Shown here piece by piece: positions 27,647-36,513 of a stretch of DNA of 64,000 nucleotides. Under the pieces are notes generated by a model. That model did not search any database, was not told where the DNA came from, and saw only the letters and a list, made by a program, of their open reading frames with translations. How positions within the stretch are numbered: position 1 is the stretch's first letter; every line of letters starts with the position of its first letter. Origin of the DNA: Bacilli bacterium (GTDB lineage Bacteria > Bacillota_I > Bacilli_A > RFN20 > CAG-288). Location: positions 254,931-318,930 of the forward strand of contig JALCLG010000001.1 of the NCBI GenBank assembly GCA_022647725.1, read 5' to 3'. The position numbers and the translations under genes are program-made.

Positions 27647-28474
27647 CTAGAACACAGCCTTGAAGAGATTGATGGTAATCCCGCTCGAATCATACGGAAT
27701 CAGACTCGACCCGTTGACGGCTAGGAGAATATCACTCAGCTTCAGGGAAGCGTAACTGTCATCCATGGTAGCAGTGAGGGTGTAGTATTCAAACGACCCA
27801 TTGGATTCCTTCGTGTCATTGATCTTGTAGGTGAAGGTCTTGCTGCCATAATCATAATCGCCTTCCTTGGCGTAGAAGATACCGGCCGTGGCGGAAGTGA
27901 AGGTCAGACGATAGACATCATTGGAGACCATCACGGGGTAATAGTAGCTGACTTCATTGGCGGCGTAGTCGAGAACTTCGGCCGGCGTCAGTTCATTGCG
28001 GACATTGACGGCAAAGCGAAGCAGCATGTAATTATTGGTATCGCGGAGAGTCACGATCGTTCCGCCGGCTTTATTGCCGACGAGGGTGAACCCAGCCGTC
28101 ATATCCCCGGTCAAGGTAGCAATGCCTTCCACCGAATAGGAGATGGTAACGTCAGACGAGGTGGCACCGGTCTGCGTGATGGTGCCCGTATATTCCTTGC
28201 CGGTAATCAACGCGATGATGTCATACCCGAGATCACTGAAGATTCCCGAGGTGGAGACACCGGTAGCTTTGTAATCGCTGGCTGTGACAAAGCCTGGATC
28301 GGACGGATCTTCGGTGGAGGTAGAAGGCAGGGTTGATGCCGAGGTGGAATCAAAAACACTGGTACTTGCCACAGGAGACGTGGAAGCCACACTGGCAGAA
28401 GCCGTCGAAGCGGGCGTCTTGGTGCAGCTCGTTAACAGGCATAGACCGGCAAGAAGAATAATCTTTTTGGACAT
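27647..28474 (-). CDS. Lipoprotein of unknown function, first gene of a three-lipoprotein operon
   Basis: 275 residues from the ATG at 28474 (MSKKIILLAG), chosen over a longer open frame because a GAGAGG ribosome site sits just upstream and the signal with lipobox LTSC then begins normally. An Ala/Ser/Thr linker precedes about 200 beta-rich residues, including a possible Ig-like segment (TISYSVEGIATLTG...GGTIVTLRD). Function unknown. A perfect palindrome lies in its upstream region at 28531. Confidence 0.8.
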   Translation of the reverse strand: MSKKIILLAGLCLLTSCTKTPASTASASVASTSPVASTSVFDSTSASTLPSTSTEDPSDPGFVTASDYKATGVSTSGIFSDLGYDIIALITGKEYTGTITQTGATSSDVTISYSVEGIATLTGDMTAGFTLVGNKAGGTIVTLRDTNNYMLLRFAVNVRNELTPAEVLDYAANEVSYYYPVMVSNDVYRLTFTSATAGIFYAKEGDYDYGSKTFTYKINDTKESNGSFEYYTLTATMDDSYASLKLSDILLAVNGSSLIPYDSSGITINLFKAVF

Positions 28475-28530
28475 GGAAACCTCTCTGGTTTTAGCTATGG
28501 AAAGAATAAGACAAGAAATGAAAGAACGCG

Positions 28531-28550
28531 TATAGAAATAATTTTCTATA
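28531..28550. promoter_or_regulatory. Perfect 8-4-8 palindrome between divergent genes
   Basis: TATAGAAA and TTTCTATA are separated by TAAT, 57 bases upstream of the lipoprotein start on the minus strand and about 100 bases upstream of the CCA enzyme. A likely operator; it may overlap a -10 element of the lipoprotein operon. Confidence 0.4.
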
Positions 28551-28637
28551 GATAAGAATAGTAAATAGCAAGAAAAAGACTTGACACTGTAAAGCGGAAA
28601 CAAGGAAAAAATATCCATGTTTTAGGAAAAGTCAGGG

Positions 28638-28643
28638 TATAAT
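28638..28643 (+). promoter_or_regulatory. -10 box nine bases before the CCA enzyme start codon
   Basis: TATAAT is followed by nine bases and the ATG at 28653. With normal start-site spacing the transcript would have almost no leader. No Shine-Dalgarno sequence is present and the -35 region is weak. Confidence 0.5.
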
Positions 28644-28652
28644 CTTTTTACA

Positions 28653-30035
28653 ATGAAACTCGACTTAGTTCTTCCGGACGAAATCAAAGACGCCTTATCC
28701 CTGTTAGCCAAAGCCGGTCATCCCGGCTATGTTGTCGGCGGTGCCATCCGGGATACGCTTTTTAAGAGGACTCCGAAAGACTATGACATCACCACCTCGG
28801 CTACACCCGAAGAAATCAAAGCCATATTCAAGGATCATTCTCCTTTCATGACCGGCGCCTTTTTTGCTACGGTCGTGGTCGTCTATAACCAGCATACCCC
28901 GATTGAGATAACAACCTTCAAACCCTCGCCGGAAAACGGACTCGTCACAAGACATCCGGGTGCTGTTCTTTATGGAAAGAGTCTTGAAGAAGACAGCCTT
29001 ACACGTGATTTTACGCTCAATGCTATCGCTATGGATAAAGATAACAATCTCTATGACTATCAAGGAGGTTGTCAAGATATCCAGAACCATCTGCTCCGGG
29101 CTGTCGGCAATCCGGATGACCGCTTTCGTGAAGATCCGCTAAGGCTGTTACGTTTCTTTAGGTTTGTCGGAGAATACGGCTTGACTCCGGATCCGGATAC
29201 CTGGAAGGCTATCCCCCGGAATGCTTCGCTGTTAAGTTCGGTCTCTCCGGAACGGATCCGGGATACTTTCCGGATGATTCTCGTCACCAAACCTAGCCTT
29301 GTCCGGCAACTGCATGAAACCGGACTGCTGAAAATCATCCTTCCGGAAGTGGAAGATCTCTTTAGCGTTCCTCAGCATAATCCCGGTCATTACACCGATG
29401 TCGGAAACCATACCATGGATGCGCTTGCATATTTGGAGACGTTTACCGGTCTTTGCGAAGAAGACCGCTCTCTCTTAGCCAATGCCATCCTCTTCCATGA
29501 CCTCGGCAAGAAGAAGACCCGGACCACGGATGAAAACGGAGTCGACCATTTCTATCAGCATGCCAAGGAGTCGGCCGCTGAAACCAAAGCCATCTTAGAG
29601 CATTACCGTTACAAGAAGAGCGACAGTGAAACCATTCTGAAGCTAGTAGCCAATCATGATATCGAACTCTTGCCAACGCGGCACTGCTTCTTACGTCTGA
29701 TTGGAAAGCACGGTTTCAGCAAGCATGACTATTATCTCTTAACCCTTGTAAAGAGGGCCGATGATGCCGCTCATATCAACGGACAGCAGCGGATCAAAGA
29801 CATGGAACCGACGTTTGCTTATCTGATGGGCACCTATGACGACTTTGCCAAGGAGCAGGAAAGCTTCAAGATCACGGACCTGGCTTTGGACGGCAAAGAC
29901 ATCATGGGAACGCTAGGAATCGCCCCTGGCAAAGAAGTCGGCAAAATCAAAGAAGAACTCTTTGAGGCCGTGGTGCTTGGCAAGGTATCCAATGCCCGCG
30001 AGGATTTGCTTGCCTATCTAAAGAATATCCGTTGA
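28653..30035 (+). CDS. cca: CCA tRNA nucleotidyltransferase with HD domain
   Basis: A 460-residue class II nucleotidyltransferase. YVVGGAIRD (residues 26-34) and the metal-binding Asp pair D43-x-D45 (KDYDI) are intact. RDFTLNAIAMD and an RFREDPLRLLRFFRF segment are the conserved head/neck motifs. A C-terminal HD domain (LFHDLGKK, then VANHD) suggests 2',3'-phosphatase or phosphodiesterase activity as in the HD subgroup. It adds or repairs the 3' CCA of tRNA. Poly(A) polymerase activity is the alternative for this family. Likely leaderless (see the -10 box at 28638). Confidence 0.9.
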   Translation: MKLDLVLPDEIKDALSLLAKAGHPGYVVGGAIRDTLFKRTPKDYDITTSATPEEIKAIFKDHSPFMTGAFFATVVVVYNQHTPIEITTFKPSPENGLVTRHPGAVLYGKSLEEDSLTRDFTLNAIAMDKDNNLYDYQGGCQDIQNHLLRAVGNPDDRFREDPLRLLRFFRFVGEYGLTPDPDTWKAIPRNASLLSSVSPERIRDTFRMILVTKPSLVRQLHETGLLKIILPEVEDLFSVPQHNPGHYTDVGNHTMDALAYLETFTGLCEEDRSLLANAILFHDLGKKKTRTTDENGVDHFYQHAKESAAETKAILEHYRYKKSDSETILKLVANHDIELLPTRHCFLRLIGKHGFSKHDYYLLTLVKRADDAAHINGQQRIKDMEPTFAYLMGTYDDFAKEQESFKITDLALDGKDIMGTLGIAPGKEVGKIKEELFEAVVLGKVSNAREDLLAYLKNIR

Positions 30036-30048
30036 TTTAAGAAATTGA

Positions 30049-30067
30049 TGTTTCTAAACTAGAAACA
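30049..30067. promoter_or_regulatory. Perfect 8-3-8 palindrome upstream of the threonine operon promoter
   Basis: TGTTTCTA and TAGAAACA are separated by AAC and end one base before the -35 element. Placement fits a repressor or activator site for the operon. No T-box or attenuator peptide was seen. Confidence 0.5.
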
Positions 30068-30068
30068 C

Positions 30069-30097
30069 TTGTATTTAGAATAAAAACAAAATATAAT
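30069..30097 (+). promoter_or_regulatory. Promoter of the aspartate-threonine operon
   Basis: TTGTAT (30069-30074), 17 bases, TATAAT (30092-30097). The first gene starts at 30133 with AAGAAGGAG upstream. Confidence 0.75.
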
Positions 30098-30132
30098 GGT
30101 TTCATTACTTTTTCAAGAAGGAGCAATAAACC

Positions 30133-32460
30133 ATGTTCTACAGTACCCGAAATGCTAGCCTATCCTGTCACGCCTCCCTCGTCATCCTCAAAGGTCTCAG
30201 TGAGGAAGGCGGACTCTTCTTACCCAAGGAGATTCCTGCCGTTTCCGTCAAGGATCTCGTCGGGAAAAGCTATCCCGAGATTGCTTTTAAGATTCTCCGC
30301 TGCTATCTGGATGATTTCAGTGATGCTGAAATCAAAGACGCCATAGCCAAGGCCTATGGCAAGGAGAACTTCCCCCAGCAGCCGATGGCTGTCACGTCGT
30401 TTCCGGATGTCTCTTTCTTAGAGCTTTTCCATGGTCAGACGCTGACCTTCAAGGATATGGCTTTGTCGTTGCTTCCTCACCTGATGAGTGCCAGTCTTGC
30501 TAAGCACCCTGACGAAAAGAAGATTCATATTCTGACGGCCACTTCCGGCGATACCGGCAGTGCCGTTCTGGCCAGTTTCCGCAATCAGTCGACGATTCCG
30601 GTCTCCGTGCTTTACCCGCAGAACGGCATTGCCCCAATCCAGGAGAAACAGATGCTGAGCTTCACCTCTCCGAAAGGCCGGGCCTATGCCTTACAGAACA
30701 GCAACTTCGATGACTGTCAGAACCTGGTGAAGGCCTTATTGAACGACCCGAAGGAAAAGGGTCGCTTCTCCAGCGCCAATTCCATCAATGCCGGCAGACT
30801 TCTGCCGCAGATTGTTTATTACTATGCCGCCTATCTTGAGATGGTGGCTAACAAGACCATCCAGTTGGGAGACAAGATTGATGTTGTCGTTCCGACAGGC
30901 AACTTCGGCGATATCTTTGCCGGCTATCTAGCCAAGCGGATGTCGTTGCCGATCCGGAAACTGGTCGTTGCTTCCAACGAGAACAAAGTCCTGACCGATT
31001 TCTTCAGAACCGGAACCTACTCCATCCGCCGGACTTTCAAGAAGACGAATTCACCTTCCATGGATATCCTGATTTCCTCCAACTTGGAAAGACTCCTTTA
31101 TCTTTCTTGCCTGGATGACAAGCAGGTCAGCCGTTGGGAAATGAGTCTCAAGACCAAGAAATACTTCCGGGTGTCCCCGGAAGTATTAGCTAAACTCCAG
31201 CAGGACTTCGTGGCTTACAGCGCCGATGAGAAAGAGACCGACCAGGCTATTCGGGATTGCTTCCATAAGAACCATTATCTTCTGGATCCTCATACCGCTG
31301 TCGGCTATGCCTGTTCTAAGAAATATTGCAAAGAAAATAAAGCCCTTAAGGTCTTAGTTGTTGCTACGGCTTCTCCGTTAAAGTTCCCGGAAACAATCTT
31401 AAATGCCTTTGGAAAGTCTTATGTCGATAACGCCGATGCCTTAGCCCAGGTTCTTGCCCTCATGAAACAACCGCTTCCCTCCCAGCTGGAAGCCGTCTTG
31501 AAGGCCAAAGTTCCTTGCTATCCGGTGACACTGAACTCCTTTAAGAAGCTCTTAGCCGAGAAGCCCACTTATGAAGTGACTTCACCAGCTACCAGTGCCA
31601 ATCTTGGCCCGGGTTTTGATGTCTGTGGCATCTGTCTTAATCTGGCCAATGTCTTCCGTTTCACGCCTTCTGAAAAAGATACCTTGATCGGATTCAAAGG
31701 CAAGGAAGAGATCGAAAACAATCTGGTTCTCAGCTCCTACCACCGTTTCTTTGGCGAGAACCATTATCCTTACCAGCCAGTGACCATCCGTCAGGTGAAG
31801 CAGGGCGTTCCGGTTTCCCGTGGCTTAGGAAGTTCGGCTTCTTGCATTGTGGCTGGACTTCTCGCCGCTAACGAGATCACTCATCGGCCGCTCACCAAAC
31901 TCGAGTTATTGAAACTGGCAACCTTGATTGAAGGTCATCCCGACAATGTCGCTCCGTGCCTCTACGGGAATCTGGTGGCTGCCTTCCGCAAGGATGACGG
32001 CGAGATGATTCCCATGGGTTATCCGGTCTCCGATCAGCTCGGGTTCCTCCTCATTATTCCCAACTTTGAGCTCAGCACCAAACTTGCAAGGGAAGCCCTG
32101 AAGAAAGAGTATCCCTTAGCCGATGTCACCTATGATGCTTCCCGTCTGATTCATCTTCCGTATGCCTTCGAGGAAGGAAGCACAGTGCTGCTAGAAGATC
32201 TCCTGAAAGACAGAATCCACTATCCTTACCGGATGCCGCTCATCCCTAACAGTCAGGTCCTGGAAGGCTTAGCCAAACAGTATCATCTTCCCTTCACCAT
32301 CTCCGGGGCGGGATCGACGTTGTTGGTTCTCTTCCGCAAAGATAATCTGAAGCCTGTTCAGGATTTCAAGAAGGCTGTGTCGTCAATGAAGCTGACGCCG
32401 AAAGTCACGTTAAAGGAGCTCTCCCTTAACGCCGAAGGTGCCACGCTCAAGGAGGTCTAA
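30133..32460 (+). CDS. Fused threonine synthase-homoserine kinase
   Basis: 775 residues in one unbroken frame. Residues 1-430 are threonine synthase: EEGGLFLP near the N-terminus, PLP-binding Lys107 in LTFKDMA, then TATSGDTGSAV and VPTGNFGDIFAGYLAK. After a linker of about 45 residues, residues 479-775 are a GHMP homoserine kinase: PATSANLGPGFD, the ATP loop RGLGSSASC (about 563-571), and GSTLLVLF near the end. The two halves catalyse consecutive steps, homoserine to O-phosphohomoserine to threonine, but in reverse order along the chain. Normally thrB and thrC are separate genes. First gene of the operon; the next starts four bases after its stop. Confidence 0.93.
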   Translation: MFYSTRNASLSCHASLVILKGLSEEGGLFLPKEIPAVSVKDLVGKSYPEIAFKILRCYLDDFSDAEIKDAIAKAYGKENFPQQPMAVTSFPDVSFLELFHGQTLTFKDMALSLLPHLMSASLAKHPDEKKIHILTATSGDTGSAVLASFRNQSTIPVSVLYPQNGIAPIQEKQMLSFTSPKGRAYALQNSNFDDCQNLVKALLNDPKEKGRFSSANSINAGRLLPQIVYYYAAYLEMVANKTIQLGDKIDVVVPTGNFGDIFAGYLAKRMSLPIRKLVVASNENKVLTDFFRTGTYSIRRTFKKTNSPSMDILISSNLERLLYLSCLDDKQVSRWEMSLKTKKYFRVSPEVLAKLQQDFVAYSADEKETDQAIRDCFHKNHYLLDPHTAVGYACSKKYCKENKALKVLVVATASPLKFPETILNAFGKSYVDNADALAQVLALMKQPLPSQLEAVLKAKVPCYPVTLNSFKKLLAEKPTYEVTSPATSANLGPGFDVCGICLNLANVFRFTPSEKDTLIGFKGKEEIENNLVLSSYHRFFGENHYPYQPVTIRQVKQGVPVSRGLGSSASCIVAGLLAANEITHRPLTKLELLKLATLIEGHPDNVAPCLYGNLVAAFRKDDGEMIPMGYPVSDQLGFLLIIPNFELSTKLAREALKKEYPLADVTYDASRLIHLPYAFEEGSTVLLEDLLKDRIHYPYRMPLIPNSQVLEGLAKQYHLPFTISGAGSTLLVLFRKDNLKPVQDFKKAVSSMKLTPKVTLKELSLNAEGATLKEV

Positions 32461-32464
32461 CCCT

Positions 32465-32896
32465 ATGAATGATGATTTTCTCTTAGTGCACAAGTCAATT
32501 CTTCCGGATTATTTCCCGCAGGTCATCAAAGCCCGGAACCTGATTCAGAAGGATAACCTCTCTGTCACGGATGCCTGCAAGACCTGCGGCATCAGCCGGT
32601 CGACGTATTACAAGTACAAGGATGACGTCTATGCTCCGACGGGATCCTTATCCAAAAAGGCAATTCTTGCCTTGAAGACGGAAGATTTCCCGGGTGTCTT
32701 ATCGGCAATCCTTCAGACGATCTCCAAGAGCGGAGCCAACATCCTGACCATTTCCCAGGATATGCCCATCCATGGCTTAGCCTATATCAACATGATGATC
32801 AACATCCGGAATATGACAATCACCTTGGATGATCTGGTCAACCTGATGGTCGGGGTTGAGCACGTGAGAAAGGTGGACATCTTAACCTATGAATAA
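32465..32896 (+). CDS. HTH-ACT domain protein (PheB-like)
   Basis: 143 residues. Residues 1-60 contain a helix-turn-helix-like segment (DNLSVTDACKTCGISRSTYYKY). Residues 65-143 are an ACT domain (FPGVLSAILQTISKSGANIL). This matches the PheB/UPF0735 family, whose gene lies beside hom-thrCB in Bacillus. ACT domains bind amino acids, so it may sense threonine or another end product and regulate the operon or the dehydrogenase. AAGGAGG precedes the ATG. It overlaps the hom start by eight bases. Confidence 0.88.
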   Translation: MNDDFLLVHKSILPDYFPQVIKARNLIQKDNLSVTDACKTCGISRSTYYKYKDDVYAPTGSLSKKAILALKTEDFPGVLSAILQTISKSGANILTISQDMPIHGLAYINMMINIRNMTITLDDLVNLMVGVEHVRKVDILTYE

Positions 32897-33974
32897 CATC
32901 GCTCTCTTAGGTTACGGAACCGTCGGCAAAGGCGTTGCCGATCTCTTAATGAAACTCCCGGCGGCGGCAGACTGTCACCTGGTGGCAGTCTTCGACAAAC
33001 CGGAACGGAAAGCCGAGCTCAAGGAGCTACTCGTGACGGATGCCAGTCTCATCATGGCGGATAAGTCGATTGATACCGTCATCGAATGCCTGGGCGGGGA
33101 TGAACTGCCCTACCGTCTCATCAAAGAAGCCTTGACGGCTGGCAAGAATGTCATCTCCTCCAACAAGGAGACCATCTCCAAGCATCTCGAAGAATACCGG
33201 TCCTTAGCTAGCCAACATCAGGGTACTTTGCAGTTTGAAGCCGCTGTCGGCGGTGGCATCCCCTTGCTTTATCCTCTGCAGGTTACCTCTTCCTTCGACA
33301 CACTGCTTTCCCTGCAGGGAATCCTCAACGGAACGACCAATTTCATCCTGACGCAGATTCAGGACCATGGCATGGACTTTGCGACAGCCTTGAAGAAGGC
33401 GCAGGAACTGGGCTTTGCCGAAAAGGATCCGACAGCCGATCTGGAAGGTCTGGATATGGTACGGAAAGGCAACATCCTGGCTGCACTTTGCTACGGGGCC
33501 AAGCTTAACAACGAAGACATTCCGCACTTCGGCATCTCCCATCTCTCGCCGGCGGTGCTGACTTATGCCAAGAAGCAAAACAAGACGCTGCGCTTTGTCG
33601 TTGATATGAAACGTTCTGCCGAGGGATTAGGGCTGATTGTCATTCCGGAACTGTTCCCGAACGATCATCTGCTTTCACAGGTGAAGGAAGAGACCAATGC
33701 CGTGGTTACGGATTATCAGGCGAACGGTCCGCTGACCTTCATTGGCAAAGGGGCCGGACGATATCCAACGGCCAGTGCCATTCTTCAGGATGTCCAGCGG
33801 GTCATCACCCGGAGCATCTATCCGCCAGTCAAAGAACTTATGCCGATGATGCCGATTCAGAAAATAAGCGGTGACTTTGTCTGCTTTCCAAAGGATGCTT
33901 CCCAGCCAATCTTCCTGAAGAATCCTGTTGTCGCTGATCTGAAGGCCTATGACTTTGTTCTCAAAGAGAACTAG
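32889..33974 (+). CDS. hom: Homoserine dehydrogenase lacking a C-terminal ACT domain
   Basis: 361 residues. The Rossmann motif GYGTVGKG is near the N-terminus, followed by VISSNKE, the substrate segment FEAAVGGGIPLLYPL, GILNGTTNFIL and the catalytic region AEKDPTADLEGLD. It reduces aspartate semialdehyde to homoserine with NAD(P)H. Bacillus enzymes are about 430 residues because of a regulatory ACT domain; this one ends shortly after the catalytic core. The HTH-ACT protein encoded just upstream may supply regulation separately. Overlaps the upstream gene by eight bases. Confidence 0.93.
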   Translation: MNNIALLGYGTVGKGVADLLMKLPAAADCHLVAVFDKPERKAELKELLVTDASLIMADKSIDTVIECLGGDELPYRLIKEALTAGKNVISSNKETISKHLEEYRSLASQHQGTLQFEAAVGGGIPLLYPLQVTSSFDTLLSLQGILNGTTNFILTQIQDHGMDFATALKKAQELGFAEKDPTADLEGLDMVRKGNILAALCYGAKLNNEDIPHFGISHLSPAVLTYAKKQNKTLRFVVDMKRSAEGLGLIVIPELFPNDHLLSQVKEETNAVVTDYQANGPLTFIGKGAGRYPTASAILQDVQRVITRSIYPPVKELMPMMPIQKISGDFVCFPKDASQPIFLKNPVVADLKAYDFVLKEN

Positions 33975-33992
33975 AAATCGAGAAATTAAACC

Positions 33993-34994
33993 ATGAAAAA
34001 GCTTTATAATTTTGCTGTCATCGGAGCGACCGGCTTAGTCGGGCGCACCTTCCTTAAGGTGATGGAGGAATACCATCTTCCCATCGGAGAACTTCACCTT
34101 TTTGCATCGGAGAAGAGCGTCGGTACAACTCTGCCTTTTGCTGGTAAGGTTTATCCGGTCGAAACCCTGAAGAAGGGTGCCTTCGGCCACATTGATTTTG
34201 CCTTGTTCTCGGCCGGTGCCTCCGTCAGCAAAGAATGGGCGCCGATTGTCGCCAGCGAAGGCGCTTTGGTCGTCGATAATTCCTCCTGCTGGAGGATGGA
34301 TGACAACTGTGCTCTCATTGTTCCGGAAATCAACCAAGCGGATTACAAGACCCATTCCCGGATCATCGCTAACCCGAACTGCTCCACCATTCAGTCGGTA
34401 CTGCCTTTGAAGCCCTTGGATGATGCTTTCGTTCTGACCCGGATTATCTACTCCACCTACCAGGCCGTCAGCGGTTCCGGCAAGAAGGGACTGGATGATC
34501 TGGCCCGCTGTCAGCGGGGCGAGGGTCCGGCTTTCTATCCGTATGATATTTCCAAGACCTGCATTCCGGAGATCGATGTCTTCATGGATAACGGCTATAC
34601 CAAGGAAGAGATGAAGATGGTCAATGAGACCCGGAAGATTCTGCATCATCCGGATATCCGCATTGCCGCCACCTGCATCCGTGTCCCGGTGCCGGTTGCC
34701 CATGGTGTCTCGATTGCGGCTGAATTCAAGAAGCCAGTCGATGTCGAGAAAGCCCGTGAACTTTTAAGAAATTACGAAGGCATCAAGGTGGTCGATGATC
34801 CCAAGAATCACATCTATCCGGTCTCGACTCTGGCTGCCGGCAATGACTTTGTCTATGTCGGCAGAATCCGCAAGGATCTCTCCTCGGATAACGGACTGCT
34901 CTTCTACACGGTCGGCGATAACGTCCGCAAGGGTGCTGCCAGCAATGCCGTGCAGATCGTGAAGAAGATCATTGAGGAGCAGGAACATGCTTAA
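33993..34994 (+). CDS. asd: Aspartate-semialdehyde dehydrogenase
   Basis: 333 residues. GATGLVGRTF binds NADP, Cys130 in NPNCSTIQ is the catalytic cysteine, and a late His (PVAHGVS) fits the acid/base. It converts aspartyl phosphate to aspartate semialdehyde for threonine, methionine and lysine synthesis. It lies 18 bases after hom, and its end overlaps the aspartokinase start by eight bases (GAGGAG is inside the asd 3' end). Length is normal. Confidence 0.95.
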   Translation: MKKLYNFAVIGATGLVGRTFLKVMEEYHLPIGELHLFASEKSVGTTLPFAGKVYPVETLKKGAFGHIDFALFSAGASVSKEWAPIVASEGALVVDNSSCWRMDDNCALIVPEINQADYKTHSRIIANPNCSTIQSVLPLKPLDDAFVLTRIIYSTYQAVSGSGKKGLDDLARCQRGEGPAFYPYDISKTCIPEIDVFMDNGYTKEEMKMVNETRKILHHPDIRIAATCIRVPVPVAHGVSIAAEFKKPVDVEKARELLRNYEGIKVVDDPKNHIYPVSTLAAGNDFVYVGRIRKDLSSDNGLLFYTVGDNVRKGAASNAVQIVKKIIEEQEHA

Positions 34995-36513
34995 AGTCTG
35001 CAAATTCGGAGGCTCCTCTCTGTCCGATGAGAATGAGTTTTCCAAGGTTAAGGCGATTATCCAGTCGGATCCCAGCCGGAAGGTGATTGTCGTCTCGGCA
35101 TTAGGGAAACGGAATCCTAAGGACAACAAGATCACCGATCTACTCTACCTGACTTTCCAGCATCTCAAGTACAAGGTCGACTACCATGAGCTTTTCGATG
35201 AGATCAAAAGGCGTTACCTGCTGATTGAGAAAGATCTGGCCATCCAGGCCGACCTTGAAAAAGAGTTTGACGGCATCGAAGCCAAACTCAGTGACGCCAG
35301 CATCAGCGAAGAAGAGCTGGTCAGCCGCGGAGAATACCTCTCGGCCCGACTGGTCAGTGCCTATCTGGGCTTTGATTTTGTGGACAGTGCCAGTCTGATT
35401 CATTTCAATTATGACGGCAAGGTCAACGAAGAACAGACCCAGGCTTCCATCCAGGATGCCATCAGCAAACATGCCTCAATGGTCGTGCCGGGATTCTACG
35501 GTTCCTACCCGAACGGGAAGATCTGTCTCTTCTCCCGGGGCGGCAGCGATGTTACCGGGTCCTATATGGCCAAAGGCGTCAAAGCCGACCTCTACGAGAA
35601 CTGGACGGATGTTTCCGGCTTCTATATAGCAGACCCTCGCATTATTCCGGATCCGAAGAGGATCAAGGAAATTTCCTATGCCGAGCTTCGGGAACTCTCC
35701 TATATGGGTGCCAATGTCATCCATGAGGAAACCATTCTTCCGCTCCAGGATGATGCCATTCCGTTAGAAATCCTCAACACCAACCACCCTGAGGAAGGCG
35801 GCACTCTCATCAAGCGGGACACCCCGGATAAGACCCACCTGATTACCGGCATCACCGGAAAGAAAGGCTTCATTGCCTTAACCTTCTTGAAAAAGAAGTC
35901 CGCGGATAAACTGAAGACGATTCTCTCGGTCCTGAATGTCTTCGACCAGTATGAAGTTCCGATTGAACATATCCCGACCTCCATCGATTCCTTCTCGGTC
36001 GTGATTGAGAAGGACAAGATCGAGGAACGCTTCTACGATATCATCGCCGATTTGAAGAAACTGCCGGATATTCTGACCATCAGTGAGGATGACGATATTG
36101 CTTTACTGGCGGTCGTCGGCCGGAACATGATCAAGAAGACCGGTACCTCCGGACGGATCCTTTCTGTCTTCGGTCAGGAGAAGATCAACATCAAGCTGAT
36201 TGACCAAGGCCGTGAGGAGATCAACATCATCATCGGCATTTCCAACAGCGATTTCACCAAGTCGGTACAGGCCCTTTACAACAACTTCTCCGGAGAAAAA
36301 ATCCGCAATCTTGGCGTTCTTGGCTTTGGTCATATTCTTAATGTTCATGATGCCATAGCTGTAACCCGAGGTTGTCCGGCCCTGAGTTTCCTTATCCAGA
36401 TAGCCGACATAGATAGTGAACTGGGAATAGCCGATGTAATTGACCGGATAATACATCGAATAGTCAGCAATATGGAACCGATAGCCAATCGCCGTATCCG
36501 TGTCACTGCTTAA
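34987..36513 (+). CDS. lysC: Aspartokinase, C-terminal end fused to antisense of the neighbouring gene
   Basis: KFGGSS at the N-terminus and SRGGSDVTGSYMA (about residue 180) mark the kinase domain. Two ACT domains follow, the last ending near INIIIGISNSDF...ALYNNF. It phosphorylates aspartate, the first committed step of the pathway, and the ACT domains usually give feedback control by lysine or threonine. A normal enzyme ends near position 36290. Here the frame runs about 75 more codons to 36513, through sequence that on the minus strand codes for the tail of a lipoprotein. No stop or terminator separates them. The native end was therefore probably lost by deletion or misassembly at a TTCTCCGGAGAA palindrome (36285-36296). 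Confidence 0.9.
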   Translation: MLKVCKFGGSSLSDENEFSKVKAIIQSDPSRKVIVVSALGKRNPKDNKITDLLYLTFQHLKYKVDYHELFDEIKRRYLLIEKDLAIQADLEKEFDGIEAKLSDASISEEELVSRGEYLSARLVSAYLGFDFVDSASLIHFNYDGKVNEEQTQASIQDAISKHASMVVPGFYGSYPNGKICLFSRGGSDVTGSYMAKGVKADLYENWTDVSGFYIADPRIIPDPKRIKEISYAELRELSYMGANVIHEETILPLQDDAIPLEILNTNHPEEGGTLIKRDTPDKTHLITGITGKKGFIALTFLKKKSADKLKTILSVLNVFDQYEVPIEHIPTSIDSFSVVIEKDKIEERFYDIIADLKKLPDILTISEDDDIALLAVVGRNMIKKTGTSGRILSVFGQEKINIKLIDQGREEINIIIGISNSDFTKSVQALYNNFSGEKIRNLGVLGFGHILNVHDAIAVTRGCPALSFLIQIADIDSELGIADVIDRIIHRIVSNMEPIANRRIRVTA

